Notes under the pieces: model-generated
What the model saw: the letters and a program-made list of their open reading frames with translations, nothing else
What the model was told of the DNA's origin: nothing
Databases searched by the model: none
Part shown: positions 21,759 to 33,557 of the stretch, piece by piece
Position numbering within the stretch: the first letter of the stretch is position 1
Layout of the letters: every line of letters starts with the position of its first letter
Made by a program: the position numbers and the translations under genes
Assembly: GCA_905221605.1 (NCBI GenBank)
Contig: CAJNDS010000989.1
Location: 1-44,821, forward strand
Direction of reading: 5' to 3'
DNA length: 44,821 bases
Origin: Symbiodinium natans
Lineage: Eukaryota; Sar; Dinophyceae; Suessiales; Symbiodiniaceae

Positions 21759-22895
21759 TCAGCCAGGTACCTTCACCTCTTCCTTGTCGGCGACTTCGCT
21801 TTGCTGATCCATCTGGTGCTCATCTTGCTTCTCGCCCGACCACGCCAAATGGCCCAGCCCTTGTTGCAGGTCAGGATGAGTGGAGCTGTGCTCCCGAAGC
21901 AGCTGGAGTGCTTGGTTCGTCAGCTCCTTCTCTCGCTGGTGTTGGCCTAACTGGTGGCAAACACCTCCCAAGTTCACAAGCGTTCTTGCGACTTCAAGCG
22001 CATTGGAATGCTCCTCCTGAATCTTCAGGGCATGCTCCAGAAAGTGCTGGCTCTTCTGGTGCATTCCGAGCTTACAAAGCACCAACCCACCGCTGTAAAG
22101 TGCCTGGGCGACCTGCTGCTGGCTGGTGGCAAGTTGTTGCTGGATGCTTAAACACCGCCCTAGTAACGCCTCGCTTTGCAACTGTAGATCACAGAAGTCC
22201 AGGCCAAGATTGCACAAAGCAGGGACCGCTTCGGGCACCACTTCGATGTGTCTGCAGCGAATACGCTCTTCCTGGATCCTCAAGCACCGCTCGAGGACCT
22301 CCTTGCTTTCTTGATGTTCGCCAAGGTCCCTCAATGCCACGGCGAGGAGTTTTAAGTATTCAGGGAGGTTTTTCCGGTATTGCAAACCCATCTGCTCCAA
22401 AATCGTAACACAAAGTTCCAACAGCTCCTTCCTCTGCTGGAGGTCTCCGCAAACGCTGGCATAAAGTTTTAGGGTCATGAGGCTCCCTGGCTGCGGCTGG
22501 TTGAAGAACGAGTGGGCCTCACCAATCTCCACGGCACGTTTTAGCAGTTTCCTTGCCTTCTTGGCGTAGCCATGGTCGAGACTTTGCATGCTCTCAGACT
22601 CGGCCAAGTCGAGATAGCATTTGCCTAAACGACCTAGTGGTTCGACAAGTTCTGGATGATCAACGCCGAACCTGTGCTCCTGGGCCTGCAAACGCCTCTC
22701 CAGTAGTTCCCTGCACCGACCGTGGTCACCAACGTCTGCGCAAGCATCGGCGTATATACTCAGAATCTTGACCAGTTGCCCATACTCGGACTCATCTGGT
22801 TCAGTGCCAGAAGCATCAAACTCTTCCAGCAGCTTGGAACCCAGATCTCGTGTTTTCTCTGCCTCTCCGCGCTCCAGCAGGTGGAACATCGCCAA
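21759..22895 (-). CDS. TPR protein, paralogue of the 18528-19931 frame
   Basis: A 378-residue frame with about seven long-type TPR motifs, including the same diagnostic phrases as its neighbour (GDHGRCRELLERRLQAQEHR, FGVDHPELVEPLGRLG). Its first ~95 residues align with residues about 103-200 of the 18528-19931 product (PFA...LL, FDAS/SDAS, DESEYGQ/SESDHEQ, ACADVGDH/ACGALGDY). This indicates tandem duplication of a gene or exon. The frame begins with TTG and continues open upstream to about 22945 without a good ATG, so an upstream exon is likely. The end may be a splice donor rather than the apparent stop. Probable role: protein-interaction scaffold. Partners are unknown. Confidence 0.75.
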   Translation of the reverse strand: MAMFHLLERGEAEKTRDLGSKLLEEFDASGTEPDESEYGQLVKILSIYADACADVGDHGRCRELLERRLQAQEHRFGVDHPELVEPLGRLGKCYLDLAESESMQSLDHGYAKKARKLLKRAVEIGEAHSFFNQPQPGSLMTLKLYASVCGDLQQRKELLELCVTILEQMGLQYRKNLPEYLKLLAVALRDLGEHQESKEVLERCLRIQEERIRCRHIEVVPEAVPALCNLGLDFCDLQLQSEALLGRCLSIQQQLATSQQQVAQALYSGGLVLCKLGMHQKSQHFLEHALKIQEEHSNALEVARTLVNLGGVCHQLGQHQREKELTNQALQLLREHSSTHPDLQQGLGHLAWSGEKQDEHQMDQQSEVADKEEVKVPG

Positions 22896-22945
22896 ACGGG
22901 TCTTGCGCAGGATCGCAAAAGGTACCTTCGTCTGATCAGTTGATA

Positions 22946-24664
22946 CACTTTAAAGCAACGTGACAGAAGGGAAAGACAGATTGAGTGTTCACTCAAGAAG
23001 AACGGCTCATCGGTCAAGCCCTTCCATCCCCTAAACGGGCTGGGACAAAGCTTGCCTTCTCAGCGTCTAGGTCTAAAACAAACTTCGGTGAGAAGCCCGT
23101 AGAACTTTGCAAGGGGCGGCTTCCTGGCTTCACGCTCAAAAGTTTCCGAACCTCCTAGCATCCCTGCGTATGCAGCCGACAATCCCCTTGTGCAGACTCC
23201 CCTTTTTGATCTCAGCCCCTGCCTTTGCAACCGGAACTTGAAGCGAGGGTGGCGCCATGCAGCCGCTCAGAGATACTTATGGTCTGGTTGTATGTCCGTT
23301 CGACTGGCAGGATGCAGTCGTTTTCAAAGGAGAGTGGGGGGGTGCAAGAATAGAAAGCTCATGAAAGGTGTCCTTGACAGGCACATATCTTGCTTTGGGC
23401 CTGCTCATATGACGCTATATGTGCACTAATCGTGAAGGCAATGCTGCAGATGATCGCACAAACTTTAAGTTCATTGAAACATGAAATGGGTGTTGATCAG
23501 GGTGAAAAGTGGAACTGCTACGTGGGATTCCAATCTGGTTCCCATGATGCTGGGTACCTCGAAACCACCAACATGTCAAGGCCTTCGAACAGGCCAGGTC
23601 TGCCTCCACGCCATCGCTGCGTAACGTACCTTTGCGGTCTCCTTGCTCGAGCTGCCTTTGGCTTTTGACCGACGCGTGCAATGAGCAGCTGATCTTTGGT
23701 AAGGGAGGCCGGCCGCACGGAAACACTCCCCACTCAGACCGTACATGGAGCACGGAAAAAGTGCGAGCCAGACGACAATCGCATCCGTCTCGTGCCGAAC
23801 CCCGCTGCAAGACTACTTTCACAAGGGCAAGATTGTTTTTGCAAAGGTATTGCGGTCCTATTCTTTGCGAACATGTGGTTGTCCCCCTTTTGTGCTTGCA
23901 GAAGCAGGTCTTCGAATGCTGTAGAATGCTGTAGATTACAGCGGTCTCAAGTTTGGTTTTAGTACGTTTTAGTCTTGGAACGCCTCCAACGCTGCAGCGT
24001 TGGAGCATCGGCAGGTCTTCGAACATTTGTCTACAGATCAGAGAATTTGCATGTCTTGGAAAGTTTCACATGCTGTAAATCGCGGTATTTGCGAGTGATG
24101 CACGCGAGCTCTGGCAAATGAGCGCCGTGGTCCGCATCCCTGAATGGCGGCTCCGGGACCGGAGCACAGCCAAGGGAGCGGTTTGGGCGGCCTCCAACGC
24201 TGATGGCAGGGGCGAGGAACTGGCGAGGAGCCCGATTGAAAGGAGGACGACGAGTTCAATCGTGCGGAGTGAGTCTGCCCAAGACGCCCAATAATTGCAG
24301 CAGGAGCGTGTTAACACGTGTACACAACAGGCAAAACTAGTATGTAGAAGCCCGAACACCCCGCTTCCCCCATCTTGCTCAGCGAGGTCAACTCTAAACC
24401 CTAAGCCCATAAGCAACCCGAACCCTGCAAGCCCCAAACCGGCCTCCACCTGGAGCCATGCTTACAAGGCCCACGAAACTGGCTTCGGGTTCGGGACTTA
24501 AACCTCAGGGCTTCAAGGCGGGAGGAGACACTCTCTGAACGCAGAAGTGGAAGGAGGTTTTCTTTGGGGACCCCAACGCACACTGGACTCGATGGAGGTC
24601 GAGACCTACAGCAAGGCGAAGGGGGCCTCCCCAGCAGCAAGGGCATATTGTAAGGCAGGGGTAC
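22946..24664. other. Unassigned stretch between TPR frames and satellite
   Basis: No supported gene. A 203-codon minus frame (24026-23415) has no recognisable domain. A plus-strand segment at about 24095-24290 (containing SAVVRIPEWRLRDRS) looks mildly protein-like but could not be assigned. A few telomere-like words occur at 24395-24440. Confidence 0.4.
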
Positions 24665-26462
24665 AGTGGCAACCTGAATGGCGCCTATATGAATAAGTAC
24701 AGGCCCACCACCGACCGCTTGCCACGCAGCGGTGCATTTTTATTGTCTTATGTCGGGAGCGGTCCTCACGTCGGGCAAATTTTTGGCGAGCTTCAAAAGT
24801 GTGTCTTCTCATCAGAAATCGCACAGTTTTTGGCCCTCATTTTGAGGCCAGAAATTGGGTCCCAAAACTGGGTCTGCCTGATTCGAAACTCTTAGAAAAG
24901 ATCCCATTTCGGGCTTCGCTTTGGGGCCCAAAAATGGGACCCTAGAATGGGCCGTAAAACATGGCAAGTGTGCTTTCAATTTTGCGGAGACACGCAAAGC
25001 ATGCACCACATGTTTGGGTCGGGCGCAAAGATAGTCAGCGGTCGCTTAAGACTGTTGGCAATAGCGTTATAACGGAACAAGTATTGCACATGACAAGCTG
25101 AATTGCAACTGCGGGGGCACTCAAACGTGTCCTACGCTTCTTGTGTCTTTTTGGGGTCTGATTTGGCTTCACTCGAGGCACATTCTCCAAACCCCCAGGC
25201 AAAGGGCCTGTCCCAAATCAATAAAATGTTGTTGAAAATCCCCTTTCCCCCATGGCAATGTTGCAACACGTTGGTCATGTCAGACCGACCTTCAGCGTCC
25301 AACATTGCCATTGGGGGCTCGGGGGCACACGCAAGGGCTTATGACCGGAGACAAGCATCCTTTTCCAGGCTCTTCAGGCTCCAAGCCCTTGCAATTTCAA
25401 GGTAGCTCTCAAGCTCGGGCTGCGCTGCTTACTGCGTTCTGCAGACCCTGCATGTAACACTGCAGCAACCTGCAGACCCTGCAGACCTGCAGCAAGCATG
25501 CGGACTCTGCAGCAAGCCTGCAGGCCCTGCAGCAGCCTGCAGCAAGCCTGCAGACCCCTGCAGCAAGCCTACAGCTGCAGGGTTTGTAGGCCCCTCGGCA
25601 AGCCTGCAGACCCTGCAGCAGCCTGCAGGCCAGCAGGGCCTGCGGGCCCTGCAGCAAGCCTGCAGACCCCTGCAGCAAGCCTGCAGACCCTACAGACCCA
25701 GATCCTGCAGCAAACCTGCAGACCCTGCCGCACGCCGCCCCTACAGACCCTACAGCAAGCCTGCAAAACCTGCTGGCTGCCTCTCCCCCCAGCCTGGATG
25801 GCTTCCAGTCCTCAATTACTTGGACATTTTCCTGCTTTCACACGGAGTCCATTTCCCCTTTTAAACACAAAGGCTTGAAGGCCCCAGAGTCTGCAGGAAG
25901 CTTGAAAGCCCCTGACCTGTAGAACTGCAAATTAAAAACCAGGTGTCACACATGCTCCGCGCTGTAGGAAAAGCTCGATTTTTCGGCCAGTCTAATTTCA
26001 TGAAAACTAGTACTACACGCTCCGCGCTGTGGGAAAAGCTGGATTTCGCCTCAGGTGTAATTTCATCAAAACTGGTACTACACGCTCCGCGCTGGGCAAA
26101 AACCACAGTGTACTACATGAATGCATAGTTTTTTCAAAACTTTAAGGTTCATGTAATGTTTCTACTTGGAATCAAGGTACTACACGCTGTTTTCCCACAT
26201 TTTTTGAGTGTAGTACTCGTGCACAGGTCTGCTACACGCGCTTTCTCAAGGGTTATACGGTTTACCAGTCTTTCAAATACTCAAGTAAGGCCTCACAGTC
26301 CCCTTCAAGGGCTCCAAAACCTCATCAGGACCTCCCAGAGCCTTTTTTCCAACTTTTGCGGGCTGCCCGTTGGAAAAATCGCTGAAAAACGTGGCATCGC
26401 GCGGGTCCACATTCAGGACCGACAAACGACGAGAAACATAGGACGCATCAGAGTACCCCCCC
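24665..26462. repeat. Satellite unit 1, reference for internal structure
   Basis: Internal order: a weakly structured 740 bp up to the point where the retroelement later inserted in unit 5 (equivalent to 25405/25406); a CTGCAG-rich minisatellite at about 25439-25783; three copies of a 65-bp subrepeat, in which the word containing gctccgcgctg recurs at 25951, 26016 and 26081; a 9-bp inverted repeat gtactacac...gtgtagtac (26177-26185 with 26208-26216); then a 250-bp tail to the next unit. No gene or RNA gene was recognised. Confidence 0.85.
25439..25783. repeat. CTGCAG-rich minisatellite inside each satellite unit
   Basis: Dense repetition of ctgcagcaagc and ctgcagaccc words (every CTGCAG is a PstI site and a perfect 6-bp palindrome). 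Equivalent blocks occur at about 27235-27579, 29039-29383, 30855-31190, 41286-41610 and 43078-43420. On the minus strand they read as Cys/Leu/Ala/Gly-rich artefact peptides. Confidence 0.9.
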
Positions 26463-29400
26463 AGTGGCAACCTGAATGGCGCCTATATGAATAAGTACAG
26501 GCCCACCACCGACCGCTTGCCACGCAGCGGTGCATTTTTATTGTCTTATGTCGGGAGCGGTCCTCACGTCGGGCAAATTTTTGGCGAGCTTCAAAAGTGT
26601 GTCTTCTCATCAGAAATCGCACAGTTTTTGGCCCTCATTTTGAGGCCAGAAATTGGGTCCCAAAACTGGGTCTGCCTGATTCGAAACTCTTAGAAAAGAT
26701 CCCATTTCGGGCTTCGCTTTGGGGCCCAAAAATGGGACCCTAGAATGGGCCGTAAAACATGGCAAGTGTGCTTTCAATTTTGCGGAGACACGCAAAGCAT
26801 GCACCACATGTTTGGGTCGGGCGCAAAGATAGTCAGCGGTCGCTTAAGACTGTTGGCAATAGCGTTATAACGGAACAAGTATTGCACATGACAAGCTGAA
26901 TTGCAACTGCGGGGGCACTCAAACGTGTCCTACGCTTCTTGTGTCTTTTTGGGGTCTGATTTGGCTTCACTCGAGGCACATTCTCCAAACCCCCAGGCAA
27001 AGGGCCTACCTTGTCCCAAATCAATAAAATGTTGTTGAAAATCCCCTTTCCCCCATGGCAATGTTGCAACACGTTGGTCATGTCAGACCGACCTTCAGCG
27101 TCCAACATTGCCATTGGGGGGCACACGCAAGGGCTTATGACCGGAGACAAGCATCCTTTTCCAGGCTCTTCAGGCTCCAAGCCCTTGCAATTTCAAGGTA
27201 GCTCTCAAGCTCGGGCTGCGCTGCTTACTGCGTTCTGCAGACCCTGCATGCAACACTGCAGCAACCTGCAGACCCTGCAGACCTGCAGCAAGCATGCGGA
27301 CTCTGCAGCAAGCCTGCAGGCCCTGCAGCAGCCTGCAGCAAGCCTGCAGACCCCTGCAGCAAGCCTACAGCTGCAGGGTTTGTAGGCCCCTCGGCAAGCC
27401 TGCAGACCCTGCAGCAGCCTGCAGGCCAGCAGGGCCTGCGGGCCCTGCAGCAAGCCTGCAGACCCCTGCAGCAAGCCTGCAGACCCTACAGACCCAGATC
27501 CTGCAGCAAACCTGCAGACCCTGCCGCACGCCGCCCCTACAGACCCTACAGCAAGCCTGCAAAACCTGCTGGCTGCCTCTCCCCCCAGCCTGGATGGCTT
27601 CCAGTCCTCAATTACTTGGACATTTTCCTGCTTTCACACGGAGTCCATTTCCCCTTTTAAACACAAAGGCTTGAAGGCCCCAGAGTCTGCAGGAAGCTTG
27701 AAAGCCCCTGACCTGTAGAACTGCAAATTAAAAACCAGGTGTCACACATGCTCCGCGCTGTAGGAAAAGCTCGATTTTTCGGCCAGTCTAATTTCATGAA
27801 AACTAGTACTACACGCTCCGCGCTGTGGGAAAAGCTGGATTTCGCCTCAGGTGTAATTTCATCAAAACTGGTACTACACGCTCCGCGCTGGGCAAAAACC
27901 ACAGTGTACTACATGAATGCATAGTTTTTTCAAAACTTTAAGGTTCATGTAATGTTTCTACTTGGAATCAAGGTACTACACGCTGTTTTCCCACATTTTT
28001 TGAGTGTAGTACTCGTGCACAGGTCTGCTACACGCGCTTTCTCAAGGGTTATACGGTTTACCAGTCTTTCAAATACTCAAGTAAGGCCTCACAGTCCCCT
28101 TCAAGGGCTCCAAAACCTCATCAGGACCTCCCAGAGCCTTTTTTCCAACTTTTGCGGGCTGCCCGTTGGAAAAATCGCTGAAAAACGTGGCATCGCGCGG
28201 GTCCACATTCAGGACCGACAAACGACGAGAAACATAGGACGCATCAGAGTACCCCCCCAGTGGCAACCTGAATGGCGCCTATATGAATAAGTACAGGCCC
28301 ACCACCGACCGCTTGCCACGCAGCGGTGCATTTTTATTGTCTTATGTCGGGAGCGGTCCTCACGTCGGGCAAAATTTTTGGCGAGCTTCAAAAGTGTGTC
28401 TTCTCATCAGAAATCGCACAGTTTTTGGCCCTCATTTTGAGGCCAGAAATTGGGTCCCAAAACTGGGTCTGCCTGATTCGAAACTCTTAGAAAAGATCCC
28501 ATTTCGGGCTTCGCTTTGGGGCCCAAAAATGGGACCCTAGAATGGGCCGTAAAACATGGCAAGTGTGCTTTCAATTTTGCGGAGACACGCAAAGCATGCA
28601 CCACATGTTTGGGTCGGGCGCAAAGATAGTCAGCGGTCGCTTAAGACTGTTGGCAATAGCGTTATAACGGAACAAGTATTGCACATGACAAGCTGAATTG
28701 CAACTGCGGGGGCACTCAAACGTGTCCTACGCTTCTTGTGTCTTTTTGGGGTCTGATTTGGCTTCACTCGAGGCACATTCTCCAAACCCCCAAGCAAAGG
28801 GCCTACCTTGTCCCAAATCAATAAAATGTTGTTGAAAATCCCCTTTCCCCCATGGCAATGTTGCAACACGTTGGTTATGTCAGACCGACCTTCAGCGTCC
28901 AACATTGCCATTGGGGGCTCGGGGGCACACGCAAGGGCTTATGACCGGAGACAAGCATCCTTTTCCAGGCTCTTCAGGCTCCAAGCCCTTGCAATTTCAA
29001 GGTAGCTCTCAAGCTCGGGCTGCGCTGCTTACTGCGTTCTGCAGACCCTGCATGTAACACTGCAGCAACCTGCAGACCCTGCAGACCTGCAGCAAGCATG
29101 CGGACTCTGCAGCAAGCCTGCAGGCCCTGCAGCAGCCTGCAGCAAGCCTGCAGACCCCTGCAGCAAGCCTACAGCTGCAGGGTTTGTAGGCCCCTCGGCA
29201 AGCCTGCAGACCCTGCAGCAGCCTGCAGGCCAGCAGGGCCTGCGGGCCCTGCAGCAAGCCTGCAGACCCCTGCAGCAAGCCTGCAGACCCTACAGACCCA
29301 GATCCTGCAGCAAACCTGCAGACCCTGCCGCACGCCGCCCCTACAGACCCTACAGCAAGCCTGCAAAACCTGCTGGCTGCCTCTCCCCCCAGCCTGGATG

Positions 29401-32400
29401 GCTTCCAGTCCTCAATTACTTGGACATTTTCCTGCTTTCACACGGAGTCCATTTCCCCTTTTCAACACAAAGGCTTGAAGGCCCCAGAGTCTGCAGGAAG
29501 CTTGAAAGCCCCTGACCTGTAGAACTGCAAATTAAAAACCAGGTGTCACACATGCTCCGCGCTGTAGGAAAAGCTCGATTTTTCGGCCAGTCTAATTTCA
29601 TGAAAACTAGTACTACACGCTCCGCGCTGTGGGAAAAGCTGGATTTCGCCTCAGGTGTAATTTCATCAAAACTGGTACTACACGCTCCGCGCTGGGCAAA
29701 AACCACAGTGTACTACATGAATGCATAGTTTTTTCAAAACTTTAAGGTTCATGTAATGTTTCTACTTGGAATCAAGGTACTACACGCTGTTTTCCCACAT
29801 TTTTTGAGTGTAGTACTCGTGCACAGGTCTGCTACACGCGCTTTCTCAAGGGTTATACGGTTTACCAGTCTTTCAAATACTCAAGTAAGGCCTCACAGTC
29901 CCCTTCAAGGGCTCCAAAACCTCATCAGGACCTCCCAGAGCCTTTTTTCCAACTTTTGCGGGCTGCCCGTTGGAAAAATCGCTGAAAAACGTGGCATCGC
30001 GCGGGTCCACATTCAGGACCGACAAACGACGAGAAACATAGGACGCATCAGAGTACCCCCCCAGTGGCAACCTGAATGGCGCCTATATGAATAAGTACAG
30101 GCCCACCACCGACCGCTTGCCACGCAGCGGTGCATTTTTATTGTCTTATGTCGGGAGCGGTCCTCACGTCGGGCAAAATTTTGGCGAGCTTCAAAAGTGT
30201 GTCTTCTCATCAGAAATCGCACAGTTTTTGGCCCTCATTTTGAGGCCAGAAATTGGGTCCCAAAACTGGGTCTGCCTGATTCGAAACTCTTAGAAAAGAT
30301 CCCATTTCGGGCTTCGCTTTGGGGCCCAAAAATGGGACCCTAGAATGGGCCGTAAAACATGGCAAGTGTGCTTTCAATTTTGCGGAGACACGCAAAGCAT
30401 GCACCACATGTTTGGGTCGGGCGCAAAGATAGTCAGCGGTCGCTTAAGACTGTTGGCAATAGCGTTATAACGGAACAAGTATTGCACATAACAAGCTGAA
30501 TTGCAACTGCGGGGGCACTTAAACGTGTCCTACGCTTCTTGTGTCTTTTTGGGGTCTGATTTGGCTTCACTCAAGGCACATTCTCCAAACCCCAGGCAAA
30601 GGGCCTACCTTGTCCCAAATCAATAAAATGTTGTTGAAAATCCCCTTTCCCCCATGGCAATGTTGCAACACGTTGGTTGTGTCAGACCGACCTTCAAGTC
30701 CGACCTTCAGCGTCCAACATTGCCATTGGGGGCTCGGGGGCACACGCAAGGGCTTATGACCGGAGACAAGCATCCTTTTCCAGGCTCTTCAGGCTCCAAG
30801 CCCTTGCAATTTCAAGGTAGCTCTCAAGCTCGGGCTGCGCTGCTTACTGCGTTCTGCAGACCCTGCATGTAACACTGCAGCAACCTGCAGACCCTGCAGA
30901 CCTGCAGCAAGCACGCGGACTCTGCAGCAAGCCTGCAGGCCCTGCAGCAGCCTGCAGCAAGCCTGCAGACCCCTGCAGCAAGCCTACAGCTGCAGGGTTT
31001 GTAGGCCCCCTCGGCAAGCCTGCAGACCCTGCAGCAGCCTGCAGGCCAGCAGGGCCTGCGGGCCCTGCAGCAAGCCTGCAGACCCCTGCAGCAAGCCTGC
31101 AGACCCTACAGACCCAGATCCTGCAGCAAACCTGCAGACCCTGCCGCACGCCGCCCCTACAGACCCTACAGCAAGCCTGCAAAACCTGCTGGCTGCCTCT
31201 CCCCCCAGCCTGGATGGCTTCCAGTCCTCAATTACTTGGACATTTTCCTGCTTTCACACGGAGTCCATTTCCCCTTTTAAACACAAAGGCTTGAAGGCCC
31301 CAGAGTCTGCAGGAAGCTTGAAAGCCCCTGACCTGTAGAACTGCAAATTAAAAGCCAGGTGTCACACATGCTCCGCGCTGTAGGAAAAGCTCGATTTTTC
31401 GGCCAGTCTAATTTCATGAAAACTAGTACTACACGCTCCGCGCTGTGGGAAAAGCTGGATTTCGCCTCAGGTGTAATTTCATCAAAACTGGTACTACACG
31501 CTCCGCGCTGGGCAAAAACCACAGTGTACTACATGAATGCATAGTTTTTTCAAAACTTTAAGGTTCATGTAATGTTTCTACTTGGAATCAAGGTACTACA
31601 CGCTGTTTTCCCGCATTTTTTGAGTGTAGTACTCGTGTACAGGTCTGCTACACGCGCTTTCTCAAGGGTTATACGGTTTACCAGTCTTTCAAATACTCAA
31701 GTAAGGCCTCACAATCCCCTTCAAGGGCTCCAAAACCTCATCAGGACCTCCCAGAGCCTTTTTTCCACTTCTGCGGGCTGCCCGTTGGAAAAATCGCTGA
31801 AAAACGTGGTCTCGCGCGGGTCCACATTCAGGACCGTCAAACGACGAGAAACATAGGACGCATCAGAGTACCCCCCCAGTGGCAACCTGAATGGCGCCTA
31901 TATGAATAAGTACAGGCCCACCACCGACCGCTTGCCACGCAGCGGTGCATTTTTATTGTCTTATGTCGGGAGCGGTCCTCACGTCGGGCAAATTTTTGGC
32001 GAGCTTCAAAAGTGTGTCTTCTCATCAGAAATCGCACAGTTTTTGGCCCTCATTTTGAGGCCAGAAATTGGGTCCCAAAACTGGGTCTGCCTGATTCGAA
32101 ACTCTTAGAAAAGATCCCATTTCGGGCTTCGCTTTGGGGCCCAAAAATGGGACCCTAGAATGGGCCGTAAAACATGGCAAGTGTGCTTTCAATTTTGCGG
32201 AGACACGCAAAGCATGCACGTTTGGGTCGGGCGCAAAGATAGTCAGCGGTCGCTTAAAACTGTTGGCAATAGCATTATAACGGAACAAGTATTGCACATG
32301 ACAAGCTGAATTGCAACTGCGGGGGCACTCAAACGTGTCCTACGCTTCTTGTGTCTTTTTGGGGTCTGATTTGGCTTCACTCGAGGCACATTCTCCAAAC

Positions 32401-32618
32401 CCCCAAGCAAAGGGCCTACCTTGTCCCAAAGCAATAAAATGTTGTTGAAAATCCCCTTTCCCCCATGGCAATGTTGCAACACGTTGGTTATGTCAGACCG
32501 ACCTTCAGCGTCCAACATTGCCATTGGGGGCTCGGGGGCACACGCAAGGGCTTATGACCGGAGACAAGCATCCTTTTCCAGGCTCTTCAGGCTCCAAGCC
32601 CTTGCAATTTCAAGGTAG

Positions 32619-32868
32619 GTCTTTAAGTTTTCACAATGATTCCCAATCTATTCCAAAATATGTTCATGAAGAATCTAGATCACATAAACTCTGTACGAGG
32701 ACGCTCCCCTCTTTTTTCCACGGTCAGGGGTCAATCAAAAGCGAGGCGTTCGAAGAGTGAAGAGTTCTTTCGAAGGTTTTCGGTTGGAGCACCCAGCATG
32801 TATGCGTTGAGATGCGCACTGGCTGTTTAGGTGCATATTACCGATTTGCCCCAACACGCATAACCCCC
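32619..32868 (-). repeat. Retroelement repeat b2 (outer copy)
   Basis: 250 bp, indistinguishable by eye from 33291-33540. It forms the 3' terminus of the element on the coding strand. It begins gtctttaag (plus) directly against satellite sequence. Confidence 0.95.
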
Positions 32869-32885
32869 CCTCTCCAAATCGGTAA
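32838..32885 (-). other. Terminal hairpin, 11-bp perfect stem
   Basis: Arms ttaccgatttg (32838-32848) and caaatcggtaa (32875-32885) are perfect inverted repeats around a 26-nt loop that contains the C-run end of the repeat. The second arm is in the unique spacer between the outer b copy and a2, so the inner b copy (33291-33540) cannot form this hairpin. It could mark the RNA 3' end, prime or position reverse transcription, or be a recombinase site. The role is unknown. Confidence 0.6.
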
Positions 32886-32915
32886 GGAAAAACTCCGAGG
32901 GTGGGAGGGCGGGTG

Positions 32916-33290
32916 AAAAACTTTAGCATAGCTCAGCACTAGCATTGTCCATATCTGCGTACATCATGGACTGCCATGCAATGTGTGCCAGTGCGAAACG
33001 AGCCATGCTGAAAGAACGGCGCGGCAGATTAATGTCAGTCCCTCGGCGGGGCATGCCAGGGGTTTCCGGGGATTTACAAAAATTCCGGGAATTTTCAGGA
33101 TTCCCCGGGTTCCCACATCAGTCTACAAATCACCGGTAAACACACTCTTGTGCTTGTGTCTTCAAACACATACAAGAGAAACGGAAGTCGAAGTTCAAAA
33201 TACAGTTTGTAAAGATTTTGGAAATCATTGCTCAGCTCAACCGGCTGCTATGAAAACAAAAAGACAACTTCGTCGCTTCGCGAAAACGCC
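32916..33290 (-). repeat. Retroelement repeat a2 (inner copy, with intact acceptor)
   Basis: 375 bp matching 40884-41251 almost base for base, except for one c/t difference and a short replaced segment at 33008-33033. There it keeps a polypyrimidine-AG sequence where the a1 copy has spliced-leader sequence. It abuts b1 without spacer. Confidence 0.95.
33008..33019 (-). promoter_or_regulatory. Spliced-leader trans-splice acceptor in a2
   Basis: Minus strand CCGTTCTTTCAG, followed by CATGGCTCG. It has a pyrimidine stretch and a terminal AG, and lies exactly where the a1 copy switches to dinoSL sequence. The use of this AG as an acceptor is inferred from that one-nucleotide coincidence. Confidence 0.85.
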
Positions 33291-33540
33291 GTCTTTAAGT
33301 TTTCACAATGATTCCCAATCTATTCCAAAATATGTTCATGAAGAATCTAGATCACATAAACTCTGTACGAGGACGCTCCCCTCTTTTTTCCACGGTCAGG
33401 GGTCAATCAAAAGCGAGGCGTTCGAAGAGTGAAGAGTTCTTTCGAAGGTTTTCGGTTGGAGCACCCAGCATGTATGCGTTGAGATGCGCACTGGCTGTTT
33501 AGGTGCATATTACCGATTTGCCCCAACACGCATAACCCCC
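33291..33540 (-). repeat. Retroelement repeat b1 (inner copy)
   Basis: 250 bp identical by eye to 32619-32868. Its upstream edge lies 17 bp beyond the Pol stop codon (33558-33560), so it forms the start of the 3' non-coding region. Confidence 0.95.
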
Positions 33541-33557
33541 TTTAAAAGTGACCGTAA

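Noticed and set aside
24095-24290. Mildly protein-like plus-strand segment
   Set aside because: Too short, with no ATG, splice evidence or family match. It is recorded only as a possibility.
25409-25878. Cys-rich or Gln-rich repeat peptides on both strands
   Set aside because: Products of the CTGCAG minisatellite. Overlapping frames on both strands are equally open.
25951-26145. CRISPR array (three regularly spaced repeats)
   Set aside because: The 65-bp units are tandem copies including the 'spacers', the host is eukaryotic and no cas genes are present.
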